In this document: one piece after another, positions 10,353 to 19,648 of the stretch
Layout of the letters: each line of letters starts with the position of its first letter
Numbering within the stretch: the stretch's first letter is position 1
Assembly: GCA_024220505.1 (NCBI GenBank)
Contig: JAKZZE010000022.1
Location: forward strand, 744,001 to 808,000
Direction of reading: 5' to 3'
Origin: Rhizopus arrhizus
Lineage: Eukaryota > Mucoromycota > Mucoromycetes > Mucorales > Rhizopodaceae
Length of the DNA: 64,000 nucleotides
Position numbers and translations under genes: made by a program
Notes under the pieces: generated by a model
The model's database searches: none
What the model was told of the DNA's origin: nothing
What the model saw: only the letters and a program-made list of their open reading frames with translations

Positions 10353-12016
10353 TACAGTGAGTTAAAAAACCGTTTCAGTAAAATTGAAACTCACACATTT
10401 ATCCTTTTTTGGAAGAAATATTTAGAGTATACGTGTTCTTTTTTATTATGTTATTATATGGCTTTTTTGCAACAAAGCAATGTACATCTCATCTTAATCT
10501 ATGAATTACATCTTAAGCAATGGCCATTTTAAAAAAAGGGGATGACTGAAACGGTTTTTTAACTAGGTAAAAAAATACTAATATATAGTATTTCCACCCT
10601 TAGCTTTTATTACAGCTTGAACTCTAGCCGGCATACTATCAATATATTTACAGCAAATATCTTTATCAAATGTTTCCCATTCAATTTTGACTCTTTCCCA
10701 TAGTTCATGGACACCTCTTGCCCTTTGCTCGTATAAAGCTAATTTCAACTTTAAGTGTCGCCACATGTGCTCAATTGGGTTCAGGTCAGGCGATTGAGAA
10801 GGCCAAGGCAATACTGGGTACTTTGCTTCTTCTATAAGATAAGTCGTCGTTATTTTGGCAGTGTGTTTCGGATCATTATCGTGCTGAAAGATGAAATCAC
10901 CATCTCCTAATCGGTAGTAATGAAGGGTATCTGCCAGTTCGGTTTTTAGGATATGGATGTAATCGGATGCAGTCATTCTGCCGTCGTATATCTCGCAGAT
11001 ATATCCAACTCCATGGGAAGTCATACAAGCCCACACCATAACACTTCCACCGCCGTGTTTTACGGTTGGGATTACATGATGAGGCTGTAATGGGCTTCCA
11101 GGCAGACTCCAATAGAATTCAACTCCATCAGAGCCCCAAACGTTGATTTTCGACTCGTCAGAGAAGATAACCTTTCTCCAGTCGTCAATAGTCCAGTACC
11201 TGTGAGCAAGTGCCCATTCCAAGCGTGCTTTCCTGTGTTTTGCTGACAAAAGAGGTACCTTTCTTTTTGATCGGGCTTTGAATCCCAGGCTCTTTAAGGC
11301 ATTTAAGGTGGTGTTGTAAGTCAACCTTGGATAAATGGCCTTGAAATAATCGAAGACCTCAACACCAGACTTCAATCGTCCTAAGATTACCATTCTCTTA
11401 ATGAGGGACTTACTTGCTTCAGTTAAGATCTGAGGTCGTCCGCCAGTGTTATCGGGTCTTTGGATATTCCATTTTTTGCAATATCGATGAACAGTGGCTT
11501 TAGAGAGAGTCAAGCGATTAGCAATATCTTCATAAGACAAATCAGACTCTAAGAGCACTCTCAAATCATTTTGAGTACCTTGGGAAATGGAACGAGTCAT
11601 TTTTAATAAAGATTGGGTTGAAAATGTTAAATGAAAAAAGATGAAATTTGTTACGCGTCTATTAATAAAATAACGTGTTTATAAACTTATTTTTTTAATA
11701 AATGCAAAGTATTATACTCTTCCCCTAACTTTATGTGTATTGCATAAATGAAAAATGAAGTCTGCATAATTGTAATTGGTATTTACGTTTTTTTTAATGG
11801 AGTTAAAAAACCGTTTCAGTGCACCGACTGTAGTAATTTTATAAGTTTTAGGGAGCAAATATTGAAAAAGCAATACTATTTTTATATTGTATTATACATC
11901 AGAACTAGTGCTTTCATATGATGTATGAAATGTAGCATTTTATTTAGTATATCAGTAGTTATGGTAGCAAAACTATATTTAGGAAAAACACTGAAACGGT
12001 TTTTTAACTCACTGTA
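10353..12016. mobile_element. Tc1/mariner transposon, apparently intact
   Basis: The element runs from 10355 to 12014 and is flanked by the TA dinucleotides (10353-10354, 12015-12016) expected as target duplication. Both ends carry the same inverted repeat, about 25 bp, starting CAGTGAGTTAAAAAACCG and ending TTTCAGT. A second copy of its inner 20 bp, in the opposite orientation, lies inside each end (10545-10564 and 11801-11820). Thus each terminus is itself a pair of convergent boxes, presumably transposase-binding sites. Between the inner boxes lies one uninterrupted transposase gene on the minus strand. Total length of about 1.66 kb is normal for the family. The intact frame and matching ends suggest recent activity. 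Confidence 0.9.
10578..11600 (-). CDS. Tc1/mariner transposase
   Basis: 340 aa, intron-free. The N-terminal half (about 1-110) has paired helix-turn-helix motifs (SYEDIANRLTLSKATVHRYC and GGRPQILTEASKSLIKR) that in this family bind the terminal inverted repeats. The catalytic DDE domain follows: first Asp in VIFSDESKINVWG, second in FIFQHDNDPKHTAK, and Glu in SPDLNPIEHMWRHLK. By my count 35 residues lie between the second Asp and the Glu, one more than the classical Tc1 spacing of 34. All three acids and the linker are present, so the enzyme looks catalytically competent. It cuts and pastes the surrounding element at TA sites. The ATG at 11600 gives the conserved N-terminus. Confidence 0.93.
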   Translation of the reverse strand: MTRSISQGTQNDLRVLLESDLSYEDIANRLTLSKATVHRYCKKWNIQRPDNTGGRPQILTEASKSLIKRMVILGRLKSGVEVFDYFKAIYPRLTYNTTLNALKSLGFKARSKRKVPLLSAKHRKARLEWALAHRYWTIDDWRKVIFSDESKINVWGSDGVEFYWSLPGSPLQPHHVIPTVKHGGGSVMVWACMTSHGVGYICEIYDGRMTASDYIHILKTELADTLHYYRLGDGDFIFQHDNDPKHTAKITTTYLIEEAKYPVLPWPSQSPDLNPIEHMWRHLKLKLALYEQRARGVHELWERVKIEWETFDKDICCKYIDSMPARVQAVIKAKGGNTIY

Positions 12017-13115
12017 TGTCATGTTTTGACATGTCAATAAGATACAGTCTTATCATTCTGGACTAAATCTTTACAAATGAGTTTGAATAAGAATAGAACC
12101 TGATAATTATCACTGCCCTAAACAGCCAAGTTTCACTTTCATCTCAACAGTTGATTATTAACATCAGTTTATAAAATTTTTCTTATACATGTCAAATCAT
12201 ATCGGTCGTAACTATTTTTGTCATCTAATCTCAGGTCTTGCTCAACTAATATAAATAGCCTTGAAATCTTTCTTTAATAAAAGTATTCGACTTTAGAACT
12301 ATTGTTCGGTCTCGTTAATTGTTCTTTATCTTATTTTTGAATACTTAAAACACTTCACTGTAATTATAACTGCCTTGTAACAAGATGTTAACAAAGCCTC
12401 TTTTTTTTTTATTCTTTTTAGAATATACACATAATCTTTTGTTACAATGTAAAAGCATTTGTATTTTTATAAAACATGTTTACTGTTAGGTTATTGTTTT
12501 CATTTGAATAAGTAACATTTTATTGCTATGCCCTTTTTTTTTTTTCACTAGGTCTTTTTTTTTAACTTTGTCTTTTTTTTTTTACTTTTAATTTTTCAGC
12601 TTCTTTTTTTTTCCCAAACGCAACTATTTTGTTACATTCTGTTACACGTTTCTAATGAGCTAAGCTAAAAAGCACAGACTGCCTTCCTAATATGTATTCT
12701 TCTGATCAAAATAATCACAATGTGTTTTTGTTTTCCGCATTTTGCCCTCAAAAATAAAAAAAAGAAGATATCGGTCTTTCAACGATAGAGGAGAACAAGC
12801 TTTCCAAAAAAAGATCATCTGTAAAAAAAAAAGTCATTTTTTTAAAACGTGAATAACTTTATGAATATTTACCTTACAATGAAAAAAATAACATTACTTA
12901 ATTTCTTTATTTTTTTCGCATCTAAATCTTTTTTCATATTTCGAAAATGACCAATACAGCAAGATATAATGTTTTTTTAAAAAAAAACTTTAAAATCTGT
13001 GGACCTATGACTGTCACCGATATCAGAATTCTACGTCAAAGGTGCAACATTATTTGCAGTGCCTAGGCAAAAATATTTATAATTTTTTCATAATGTAATA
13101 TAACTTTGCTATCAT
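12017..13115. repeat. Probable solo-LTR fragment plus AT-rich spacer
   Basis: Between about 12017 and 12375 the order ATATAAATAGCC (12250), AATAAAAG (12276) and a CT/TG-rich tail resembles the TATA/poly(A)/U5 layout of the solo LTR at 18952-19366, although the sequence is different. The mariner element appears to have landed at its left edge. The rest of the stretch is AT-rich with no gene. Confidence 0.35.
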
Positions 13116-13496
13116 TGTGAAGAGCACTAACAGACAAATGTAGATGAGGATAGATGTAAGGTAAGTCAACAGTTCTTCAAGACTTTGACTAAACACAAAA
13201 ATAATAAAATGATGTTAAAGATCATTCTTTATTTAATGAAAATGTGAATGCTATTTATATTCATGGATATTCAAATATTGTCTAAGGGATATAGTTCATT
13301 CTTTAATTTTTGCATTCTTTGCTTATGCCTAAGGTACAGTTGATACAGACGCGCCTTTTTCCTTTCCCGATTTGGTATTGTTGGTTTGAACTTCCGTTTG
13401 TTCGGTCGGTACCTGAATGGAAGGTTATATTCAACTTCTATTGGCTGATTTGACATCCCGCTGGTTGGTTGGGTTTCCTCTAGGAAGGTCTTGACA
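13116..13496 (-). repeat. 3' LTR of the Ty3/gypsy element (381 bp)
   Basis: Repeated at 18838-19638 apart from the nested insertion there. On the minus strand it contains TATAAATAG and, about 20 nt further, AATAAAG, a plausible promoter and poly(A) signal. Its first 226 bp overlap the 3' end of pol, so the last 75 codons of pol are LTR sequence. Confidence 0.92.
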
Positions 13497-16400
13497 TTAC
13501 CCCCTCGGCAGAGGGATGTTCGTCCTCGAACATTGTGATCAGCGGTTTCACACGTTGAATAAGTTGGAGAGGAGGAGAGAGACATCTTAGAGGCAGTAGA
13601 GGGCGTAGGAGAGGAAACCACAACCGAAGGAGGACCCGGGCTTTGTACAACCGTAGAAGGAGAGACGTCAGAGACAAATGGGACATTGGCAGACGGAGCG
13701 GCAACCACGGTTTTGTCAATTTTTTCTTGTTCGTCCAAAATAAATTCAGGCATGTCAATGTCTTCAGAAACAACAGAAGCAACCGGAGAAAGATAAATCG
13801 AGCTTGCACGACTACGAACCGATGGACTAGGAGCAGATGGCAATGGCTCAATGTGAGTGGGGTTAGGAACTGGTGTTGAGGCAGACGGACTAATTGGCTT
13901 ACTAGGCAATTGGGATGTAGCAGCAGTAATTGGCGCATCAAAAGGAATCTGGGAACTAGGATGTTTATTATTGTCAGCGTGCGAGTGGACAAGGCTTGAA
14001 GAGACAGCAGGGGGAACCAAAAGAGGCAAACCCAAGTTAGGAGTGACGACAGTAGCAGAAGGTGAGTCAGAGGGGTCGATTGTTAAGTCAATGGGGACAT
14101 TAACGGAAGATTTGACAGGAAGAGATTTTGATTGAACAATGGGGTCAACAGGATCGTTTGCATTAGTAGCGGTCAAGACAAAAGTTGAAGAATCACCACT
14201 GGAGGAAGACTTGGTGACCGGTATTAGTGGGATGGCAGAAGCAGCACCAGCAGATTGCATAGCATTTCTCCAGTGACGTCGAGCAGCGGTGGGGTCATAC
14301 CACGGCTCTGCGGGAGTAATACCATGAGCAGGTTTAAGTCGGTCAGCATGGACAAGAGACTTGAGCGGTTCACCAGCTAAGGTTTGGAGTTGATAGGTAC
14401 CATAGTCAGGGAATGATTTCACAACGATATATGGACCTTTATATTGGGGCTCAAGACCATAGCGACCTTCGTTAGTAAGCATGACTTTATCACCAACTTC
14501 GATGTTCAATTGTTTAACATGCAAATCCCACTTAGTCTTGTCTTTTTCTGCCATGGCCTTCATCTTAAATTCAGCAGAAGCACGCGCTTGACCTAATGCA
14601 GCTAGTTCTCGGGAAGTAATATCAGCCACAGTGCGTGGATCAGCAAAAGTGGTCTTGTCAATATAAGGCTGAAGAACATCACCTGGGAGACGAGGCTCGC
14701 GACCATAGGTGAGATAGAAAGGGCTAAAACCGGTAGTGGTGTGCACGCGAATACGACAAGCCCACAGAGCAGCATTTATGAAATCATCCCAGCGATGGAG
14801 GGCACCATTGACATATTTACGAAGCATACCTTTGAAAACACCATTGAAACGTTCAACCTTTGAATTTGTACGTGGATGAAAGGCTGAAGTAAGTTTATGA
14901 TGCGTGCCAACTTTCTTGAGATAAGCATTGACAAGTCCACTGTTGAAATTAGCTCCACGATCTGTTAGAATCTCTGAAGGACAACCAAAACGCATCACGA
15001 TCTCATCATAGATAAAATCTGCGACTGCTTCTTTACTAGCAACAGGGACCGCACGAGCAATAGGCCAATTAGTTGCATAATCAACAGCAACAAGGATCCA
15101 ACGATTGCCCTGCAAGGACGTGGGTAGTTCGCCAATGAAGTCTAAGTGCCAACGATCAAACGCAGTGGGGACCTTGAGCGGATGCATTACATCTTTATGA
15201 ATTTGGCTGCGACGACTATTAACTTGGCATGATGGGCACATGGATAGCCAGGCTTTTAAGTCAGAACGCATAGACGGCCACCAGAACCGAGGGATAAAGA
15301 GTTTAAGCATGGTATCGAAATTAGCATGACCAAAACCTTCGTGGAAGTTTGCAACAGTGTCAGCACGGCGAGCATAGGGCAAAAAGGGTACTGCTTTGAT
15401 TGTACCAGAGCCATCAATAATGACCTTTCGATAGACGCGGCGATCGTGTACCACAAAATCGTTACGATGCTTGTCTAGTAGTTTTCGATTTTTTTGGTCT
15501 TGGACACGCTCTTCGTTGATGTACAACATAGGCCAATCCATTGGTTCACCTGCACGAGAGAGACCATCTTGGATCCATGAAGAATACAAGTACTCCGGTT
15601 CCAGCGAGTGAGAAGCACACAATGAAGCAGGGCTACCAATACGAGAAAGAATATCCGGTACATTGTTATCTTTTCCAGGCTTGTATTGAATATCAGGTGC
15701 GTATAACTCCAGTTCAGCAATCCAACGTACTAATCGAGGCGTAGGTTTATCTTGCTCACGAAAGTATTTCAAAGGGAGGTGATCAGAGTAAACCGTATAA
15801 CCACCAGCACAACCATCAATGAAACAACGCCAGGTACGCAAGGCATGGATTATTCCCAGCAGTTCACGTTCTTGGGGTGGATAGGACCGTTCGGGTGCAG
15901 AGAACTTCTTAGATTCGTACGCAACAGGACTCCATTGGGTAGGGTCATTATCAGAAGGCTGTAATAAGACAGCACCACAACCGTAGTCAGAGGCATCAGT
16001 TTCAATTCGGTATGGTTTATTCATGGCAGGCATTTGCAAAACAGGAGCACTAGTTAGCAATTCTTTGATTTTGTCGAAACTAGTCTGGCAATCAGCTGTC
16101 CAAATGATCGGGCGTTTTTTAGGACCAACACCACGAGTTAAATCGGTCAGAGGTGCAGCGATGGCAGCAAAGCGAGGGATAAACCGGCGGTAGTGTTGTG
16201 CAAGGCCCATAAATTGACGGACTTCTTGAACGTTACTAAGACGTGGCCAATTTCTTATAGCGTCGACTTTAGCTGGGCTAGGCAAAATACCATTAGGAGT
16301 AATCTTGAATCCAACGAAAATCAACTCTTGTTTGCCAAATTCGCACTTTTTCAAGTTAGCAATTAACTGGGCATCGCGTAAGAGACACAGGACATGACGA

Positions 16401-17779
16401 ACATGTTGTTGATGCTCTTCTTTAGTTTTGCTGAAAATTAATATGTCATCCAAATACACCAATGCAAATTTGTCAAGACAGTCATTTAGAACACGATTCA
16501 TGAGACTTTGAAAAGTAGGCGGTGCATTCGTCAAACCAAAAGGTAAAACAAGGAATTCATATTGGCCATATCTTGTATTGAAAGCAGTTTTAGGAACGTC
16601 TTCAGAAGCTATTCTGACTTGGTGATAACCACTTTTCAGATCAAGGCTTGTAAAAAATTTAGCACCTTTTAAACGGTCAAGACATTCATCAATACGAGGG
16701 AGTGGATGTGAGTTTCGAACGGTAAGTTTGTTGAGAGCGCGATAGTCGATGCACATTCTCATTGATCCATCTTTTTTACGAACAAACAAAACGGGCGCAC
16801 CCCAAGGAGAGCTACTTGGGCGAATTAGACCTAGTGACAACAACTCCTTCAATTGTTTTTGCAATTCGTCCAACTCGGCAGGACTCATTTTGAAAGGTGA
16901 TCGATTGACAGGTTTAGCATCACCAGTATTAATAACATGAGCGACGCCACGGTCAGGAGGAAGACCCGGGAGATCATCGCAAAAAACAGTTGTAAACTCC
17001 TTGACCAGGTTATCCCAATAAGTACCAGAAGCAAGACTAGCCACGGAATCAACCAAACAAGCATTATCAATATAGGGATGTTTCATATGGAGCAAGAAAC
17101 TTTGTGCACCCTGTTTGATAGCGCGCTGAACTTGTTTGTGTGATATCAAGTAATTGATTTGTGGTCTAGTTATGGTGCTTTTAGTTACTGTACTTATATT
17201 ACAAGGGGATAACTTAACTGAATTGTTTTTATCAGGTATGAGCCATGTATCAGAGGACCAGTCAGGCTTTGGCTTTATCATTGTTAACCATGAACGACCA
17301 AGTATCAGGTCAAACTTTGTAGGAAACACGTAGGCTTGTATCGAACAGTGAAATCCATTCAAATTAAGATCCAGATGTACTTTTTCAGTAATTTCAGTAA
17401 TCTGTCCACCAGCTGTTTCAACCTGACGATCATCAATCATTGTGGAATATTTAGCTAGGTGCGCGATATTTGGTGAGACATAGTTTTCTGATGCACCACT
17501 ATCAATAAGAATTTTAATTGTACGATTCTTGATTAGGCCTTCGTATACTGGTAGATTGGTCATCATGGTATGCAACTCTGTTATGTGTATTAAGTCATTT
17601 GTCAAACTTTGTTCATAAACAATAGGCTGCAATTCTAATGGACCAGCGTTAACAGCAAGGACGGAGGAATAGTTGTCAAAGTCATTCAGTTTATTATTAC
17701 TATAATCGTTTAATGGAAGATTTTCATGTTCACGTAGTTGTACTTCCTGATCAACTACGTTTAATGAAAATCCTGCTTG
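13271..17779 (-). CDS. pol: Pol polyprotein of the Ty3/gypsy element
   Basis: About 1,500 codons without a stop. Domains in order: aspartic protease (ILIDSGASENYVSP); reverse transcriptase with SPWGAPVLFVRKKDGSMRMC, LPFGLTNAPPTFQ and YLDDILIF; RNase H starting YRIETDASDYGCGAVLLQ; integrase with the HHCC zinc finger (HEGFGHANF then CPSCQ) and the catalytic core (WHLDFIGELP, LTDRGANFNS, Glu in KVERFNG); then a GPY/F-like module (QYKGPYIVVKSF, VHADRLKP). A long Ser/Pro/Thr-rich extension follows and ends in a basic segment encoded inside the LTR. The frame is -1 relative to gag and opens only 18 nt before the gag stop, implying a frameshift that makes Gag-Pol; no ATG lies at its beginning. All catalytic motifs are intact. 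Confidence 0.93.
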   Translation of the reverse strand, partial: QAGFSLNVVDQEVQLREHENLPLNDYSNNKLNDFDNYSSVLAVNAGPLELQPIVYEQSLTNDLIHITELHTMMTNLPVYEGLIKNRTIKILIDSGASENYVSPNIAHLAKYSTMIDDRQVETAGGQITEITEKVHLDLNLNGFHCSIQAYVFPTKFDLILGRSWLTMIKPKPDWSSDTWLIPDKNNSVKLSPCNISTVTKSTITRPQINYLISHKQVQRAIKQGAQSFLLHMKHPYIDNACLVDSVASLASGTYWDNLVKEFTTVFCDDLPGLPPDRGVAHVINTGDAKPVNRSPFKMSPAELDELQKQLKELLSLGLIRPSSSPWGAPVLFVRKKDGSMRMCIDYRALNKLTVRNSHPLPRIDECLDRLKGAKFFTSLDLKSGYHQVRIASEDVPKTAFNTRYGQYEFLVLPFGLTNAPPTFQSLMNRVLNDCLDKFALVYLDDILIFSKTKEEHQQHVRHVLCLLRDAQLIANLKKCEFGKQELIFVGFKITPNGILPSPAKVDAIRNWPRLSNVQEVRQFMGLAQHYRRFIPRFAAIAAPLTDLTRGVGPKKRPIIWTADCQTSFDKIKELLTSAPVLQMPAMNKPYRIETDASDYGCGAVLLQPSDNDPTQWSPVAYESKKFSAPERSYPPQERELLGIIHALRTWRCFIDGCAGGYTVYSDHLPLKYFREQDKPTPRLVRWIAELELYAPDIQYKPGKDNNVPDILSRIGSPASLCASHSLEPEYLYSSWIQDGLSRAGEPMDWPMLYINEERVQDQKNRKLLDKHRNDFVVHDRRVYRKVIIDGSGTIKAVPFLPYARRADTVANFHEGFGHANFDTMLKLFIPRFWWPSMRSDLKAWLSMCPSCQVNSRRSQIHKDVMHPLKVPTAFDRWHLDFIGELPTSLQGNRWILVAVDYATNWPIARAVPVASKEAVADFIYDEIVMRFGCPSEILTDRGANFNSGLVNAYLKKVGTHHKLTSAFHPRTNSKVERFNGVFKGMLRKYVNGALHRWDDFINAALWACRIRVHTTTGFSPFYLTYGREPRLPGDVLQPYIDKTTFADPRTVADITSRELAALGQARASAEFKMKAMAEKDKTKWDLHVKQLNIEVGDKVMLTNEGRYGLEPQYKGPYIVVKSFPDYGTYQLQTLAGEPLKSLVHADRLKPAHGITPAEPWYDPTAARRHWRNAMQSAGAASAIPLIPVTKSSSSGDSSTFVLTATNANDPVDPIVQSKSLPVKSSVNVPIDLTIDPSDSPSATVVTPNLGLPLLVPPAVSSSLVHSHADNNKHPSSQIPFDAPITAATSQLPSKPISPSASTPVPNPTHIEPLPSAPSPSVRSRASSIYLSPVASVVSEDIDMPEFILDEQEKIDKTVVAAPSANVPFVSDVSPSTVVQSPGPPSVVVSSPTPSTASKMSLSSSPTYSTCETADHNVRGRTSLCRGGNVKTFLEETQPTSGMSNQPIEVEYNLPFRYRPNKRKFKPTIPNRERKKARLYQLYLRHKQRMQKLKNELYPLDNI
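13497..13506 (-). other. Polypurine tract
   Basis: GAGGGGGTAA on the minus strand directly precedes the 3' LTR start TGTCAAGACC; this is the expected plus-strand primer site of the element. Confidence 0.75.
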
Positions 17780-18753
17780 TTACCATGGTTGTTGGGTTGA
17801 CGGCCATTACCACCGTAGTTTCGATTGTTATTACCATTATTGGAACCATTATAATTACGACTACTATTGCTACCACCACGAATCTTGTTAAATCTTTCAT
17901 TGTCAAGACGCTTGATATCTTGAATTCTGATTCGACAATTTGCACGACGATGTCCTTTATTACCACAATAGAAGCATGTACCATTGTTTCCTTGTCGATT
18001 TTGATTACGACTGCGAAAATCCAGGGCATCTAATTCCATGGGGTCATTAATTTCAGGTGGAACTGACTTATGCATGCCGCCAAAGTTGTTCAAACGCTGA
18101 CTGTAACGATTGCCATTATAATTATTTGTATCGATATGTTCGAACTGTGCAGAGTCGAACGATATAGCAGCATGGACAGCAGCCTTGAGTGTTGTGGCAT
18201 TAATTTGACGAATATGGCAACGAGTACGAGGGTCTTGTAGACCCCTCATAAATCTGTCACATGATTCGTCATCCGAAATTCCAGGGATACCGACAATTAT
18301 ATCCATAAATCCATTTATGTAGTCGACCAAGGAGCCAGTCTGAACATAGTTCTGCAACTTATCACGAGCAAGCCTTCTTGAATTTTCAGGACGGAAGAAG
18401 TCGATCAATTCTTTTTTGAACGTTGCCCAATCGGTAGGTTCATCATTAGCTACTTCAAGAGAGCGGTACCAAGCCTCTGCACGTCCCCGTAGTAAGGTCA
18501 AAGCATAATTTTTCGTACGGACATTCTCCCATTGATTGAATTCGCTAAATCTTTCAATAGACCTTAACCAAGAGTCAATGATTAAAGCATCTCTTGTACC
18601 ATTGTACGTTGAAGGTTCCGCAGTTTTATAGCTACCACCATTGTTTTTCAAGGCACGAGTAAATTCACGAATTAGAATAGATATGTCACCATTCATATTA
18701 ATACCTTCACCTAAGGTATTCTCACCAACGACTCTTTCTTGATTATCACCCAT
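17761..18753 (-). CDS. gag: Gag protein of the Ty3/gypsy element
   Basis: About 330 aa from the ATG at 18753. The central part (about 55-190) is a Retrotrans_gag-type capsid domain, with SWLRSIERFSEFNQWENV, RGRAEAWYRSL and PTDWATFKKELIDFFRP. A CCHC zinc knuckle, CFYCGNKGHRRANC, lies near residue 260-275. The C-terminus is an Asn/Gly/Arg-rich tail likely to bind RNA. The protein would form the virus-like particle and package element RNA. The stop at 17761-17763 ends gag inside the pol frame. Confidence 0.9.
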   Translation of the reverse strand: MGDNQERVVGENTLGEGINMNGDISILIREFTRALKNNGGSYKTAEPSTYNGTRDALIIDSWLRSIERFSEFNQWENVRTKNYALTLLRGRAEAWYRSLEVANDEPTDWATFKKELIDFFRPENSRRLARDKLQNYVQTGSLVDYINGFMDIIVGIPGISDDESCDRFMRGLQDPRTRCHIRQINATTLKAAVHAAISFDSAQFEHIDTNNYNGNRYSQRLNNFGGMHKSVPPEINDPMELDALDFRSRNQNRQGNNGTCFYCGNKGHRRANCRIRIQDIKRLDNERFNKIRGGSNSSRNYNGSNNGNNNRNYGGNGRQPNNHGNKQDFH

Positions 18754-18820
18754 TGTTAACAAATTAAGACGTTTAGATAAGTCTTCCAGATTAAATTAAA
18801 TACACAGCAGATAAAGAACA

Positions 18821-18835
18821 CCGCAGATGCTACCA
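18821..18835 (-). other. Primer-binding site
   Basis: TGGTAGCATCTGCGG on the minus strand starts 2 nt after the 5' LTR end CTTCACA. It begins TGG, the complement of a CCA tRNA tail, and the spacing is that of Ty3-type elements. The tRNA used cannot be named from this sequence alone; the first 8 nt resemble those used by initiator-Met-primed elements. Confidence 0.7.
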
Positions 18836-18837
18836 AA

Positions 18838-19638
18838 TGTGAAGAGCACTAACAGACAAATGTAGATGAGGATAGATGTAAGGTAAGTCAACAGTTCTTC
18901 AAGACTTTGACTAAACACAAAAATAATAAAATGATGTTAAAGATCATTCTTTGATGTATCCATCATTCATAACTCGATATGAAAACAGTATTAATAAGCT
19001 ACATGTAAAATATATCCAATAGATAGGCTACAGGTTAATTCGGATAATCTTCATTAAGGATAAGATGCTGCGTAATTGCACGGTTAAATTATATTAAATC
19101 CAGGAACTAAATCACAGTCAATCGCAGTCAATCATATACGAGTATTCTATGGATAAATGCTTATGATGACAAAGATAACAATGGAAGAACACGTAACCAT
19201 TATCTATTTGTCATCAGTTATATCATACTCATTAATTATTAATCCATGACATGAAATATTATCCGTGTATGAAAAGTATAAATAGAGTATCATTTTCTTA
19301 TTAAATAAAGCAATCTCTTTATCGAGTCTCGTCCTCTCTTGTTCCTTTCTATTCTTGGATAAATCATTCTTTATTTAATGAAAATGTGAATGCTATTTAT
19401 ATTCATGGATATTCAAATATTGTCTAAGGGATATAGTTCATTCTTTAATTTTTGCATTCTTTGCTTATGCCTAAGGTACAGTTGATACAGACGCGCCTTT
19501 TTCCTTTCCCGATTTGGTATTGTTGGTTTGAACTTCCGTTTGTTCGGTCGGTACCTGAATGGAAGGTTATATTCAACTTCTATTGGCTGATTTGACATCC
19601 CGCTGGTTGGTTGGGTTTCCTCTAGGAAGGTCTTGACA
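18838..19638 (-). repeat. 5' LTR of the Ty3/gypsy element, split by a nested solo LTR
   Basis: The parts 18838-18951 and 19367-19638 match the 3' LTR at 13116-13496. They are interrupted by a 415-bp insertion plus a 5-bp duplicated target. The insertion falls just after the predicted TATA and AATAAA signals in the element's orientation, so the native promoter of gag-pol is probably disrupted. Confidence 0.9.
18952..19366 (+). repeat. Nested solo LTR of an unrelated element (415 bp)
   Basis: Begins TGATGTATCC and ends GGATAAATCA: TG...CA termini with a 9/10 short inverted repeat. It is flanked by a 5-bp direct repeat TTCTT (18947-18951, 19367-19371). Inside, GTATAAATAGAG, AATAAAG and a CT-rich tail follow in LTR order on the plus strand. 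It has no coding sequence. It is antisense to the host element. Confidence 0.85.
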
Positions 19639-19648
19639 TCATAACCCA

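Larger units (their letters stand above)
13116..19638 (-). mobile_element. Full-length Ty3/gypsy LTR retrotransposon
   Basis: A complete element on the minus strand: 5' LTR (18838-19638, interrupted), primer-binding site (18821-18835), gag, pol, polypurine tract (13497-13506) and 3' LTR (13116-13496). LTR ends are TGTCAAGACC and CTTCACA. The flanking bases give a 4-bp target duplication, TCAT (13112-13115 and 19639-19642). gag and pol are both open throughout, and the two LTRs look identical by eye outside the inserted piece, so the insertion is young. Gene order protease-RT-RNase H-integrase inside pol assigns it to Ty3/gypsy; there is no chromodomain. Its 5' end lies 10 bp from the mature 5' end of a tRNA-Lys gene. 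Confidence 0.93.

Noticed and set aside
17713..18033. Plus-strand open frame rich in Thr/Ile/Val
   Set aside because: Antisense shadow of the Asn/Gly-rich end of gag.
18943..19372. MULE-type MITE with 10-bp target duplication
   Set aside because: A 10-bp ATCATTCTTT repeat flanks the insertion, but shifting the borders gives TG...CA ends, a 9/10 inverted repeat and a 5-bp duplication, which fits a solo LTR better.
19365..19639. Second, truncated gypsy copy in tandem with the first
   Set aside because: At first the repeated pol end looked like a second element. The repeat unit has TG/CA ends, a polypurine tract and a 4-bp duplication, so it is simply the 5' LTR, which overlaps pol.
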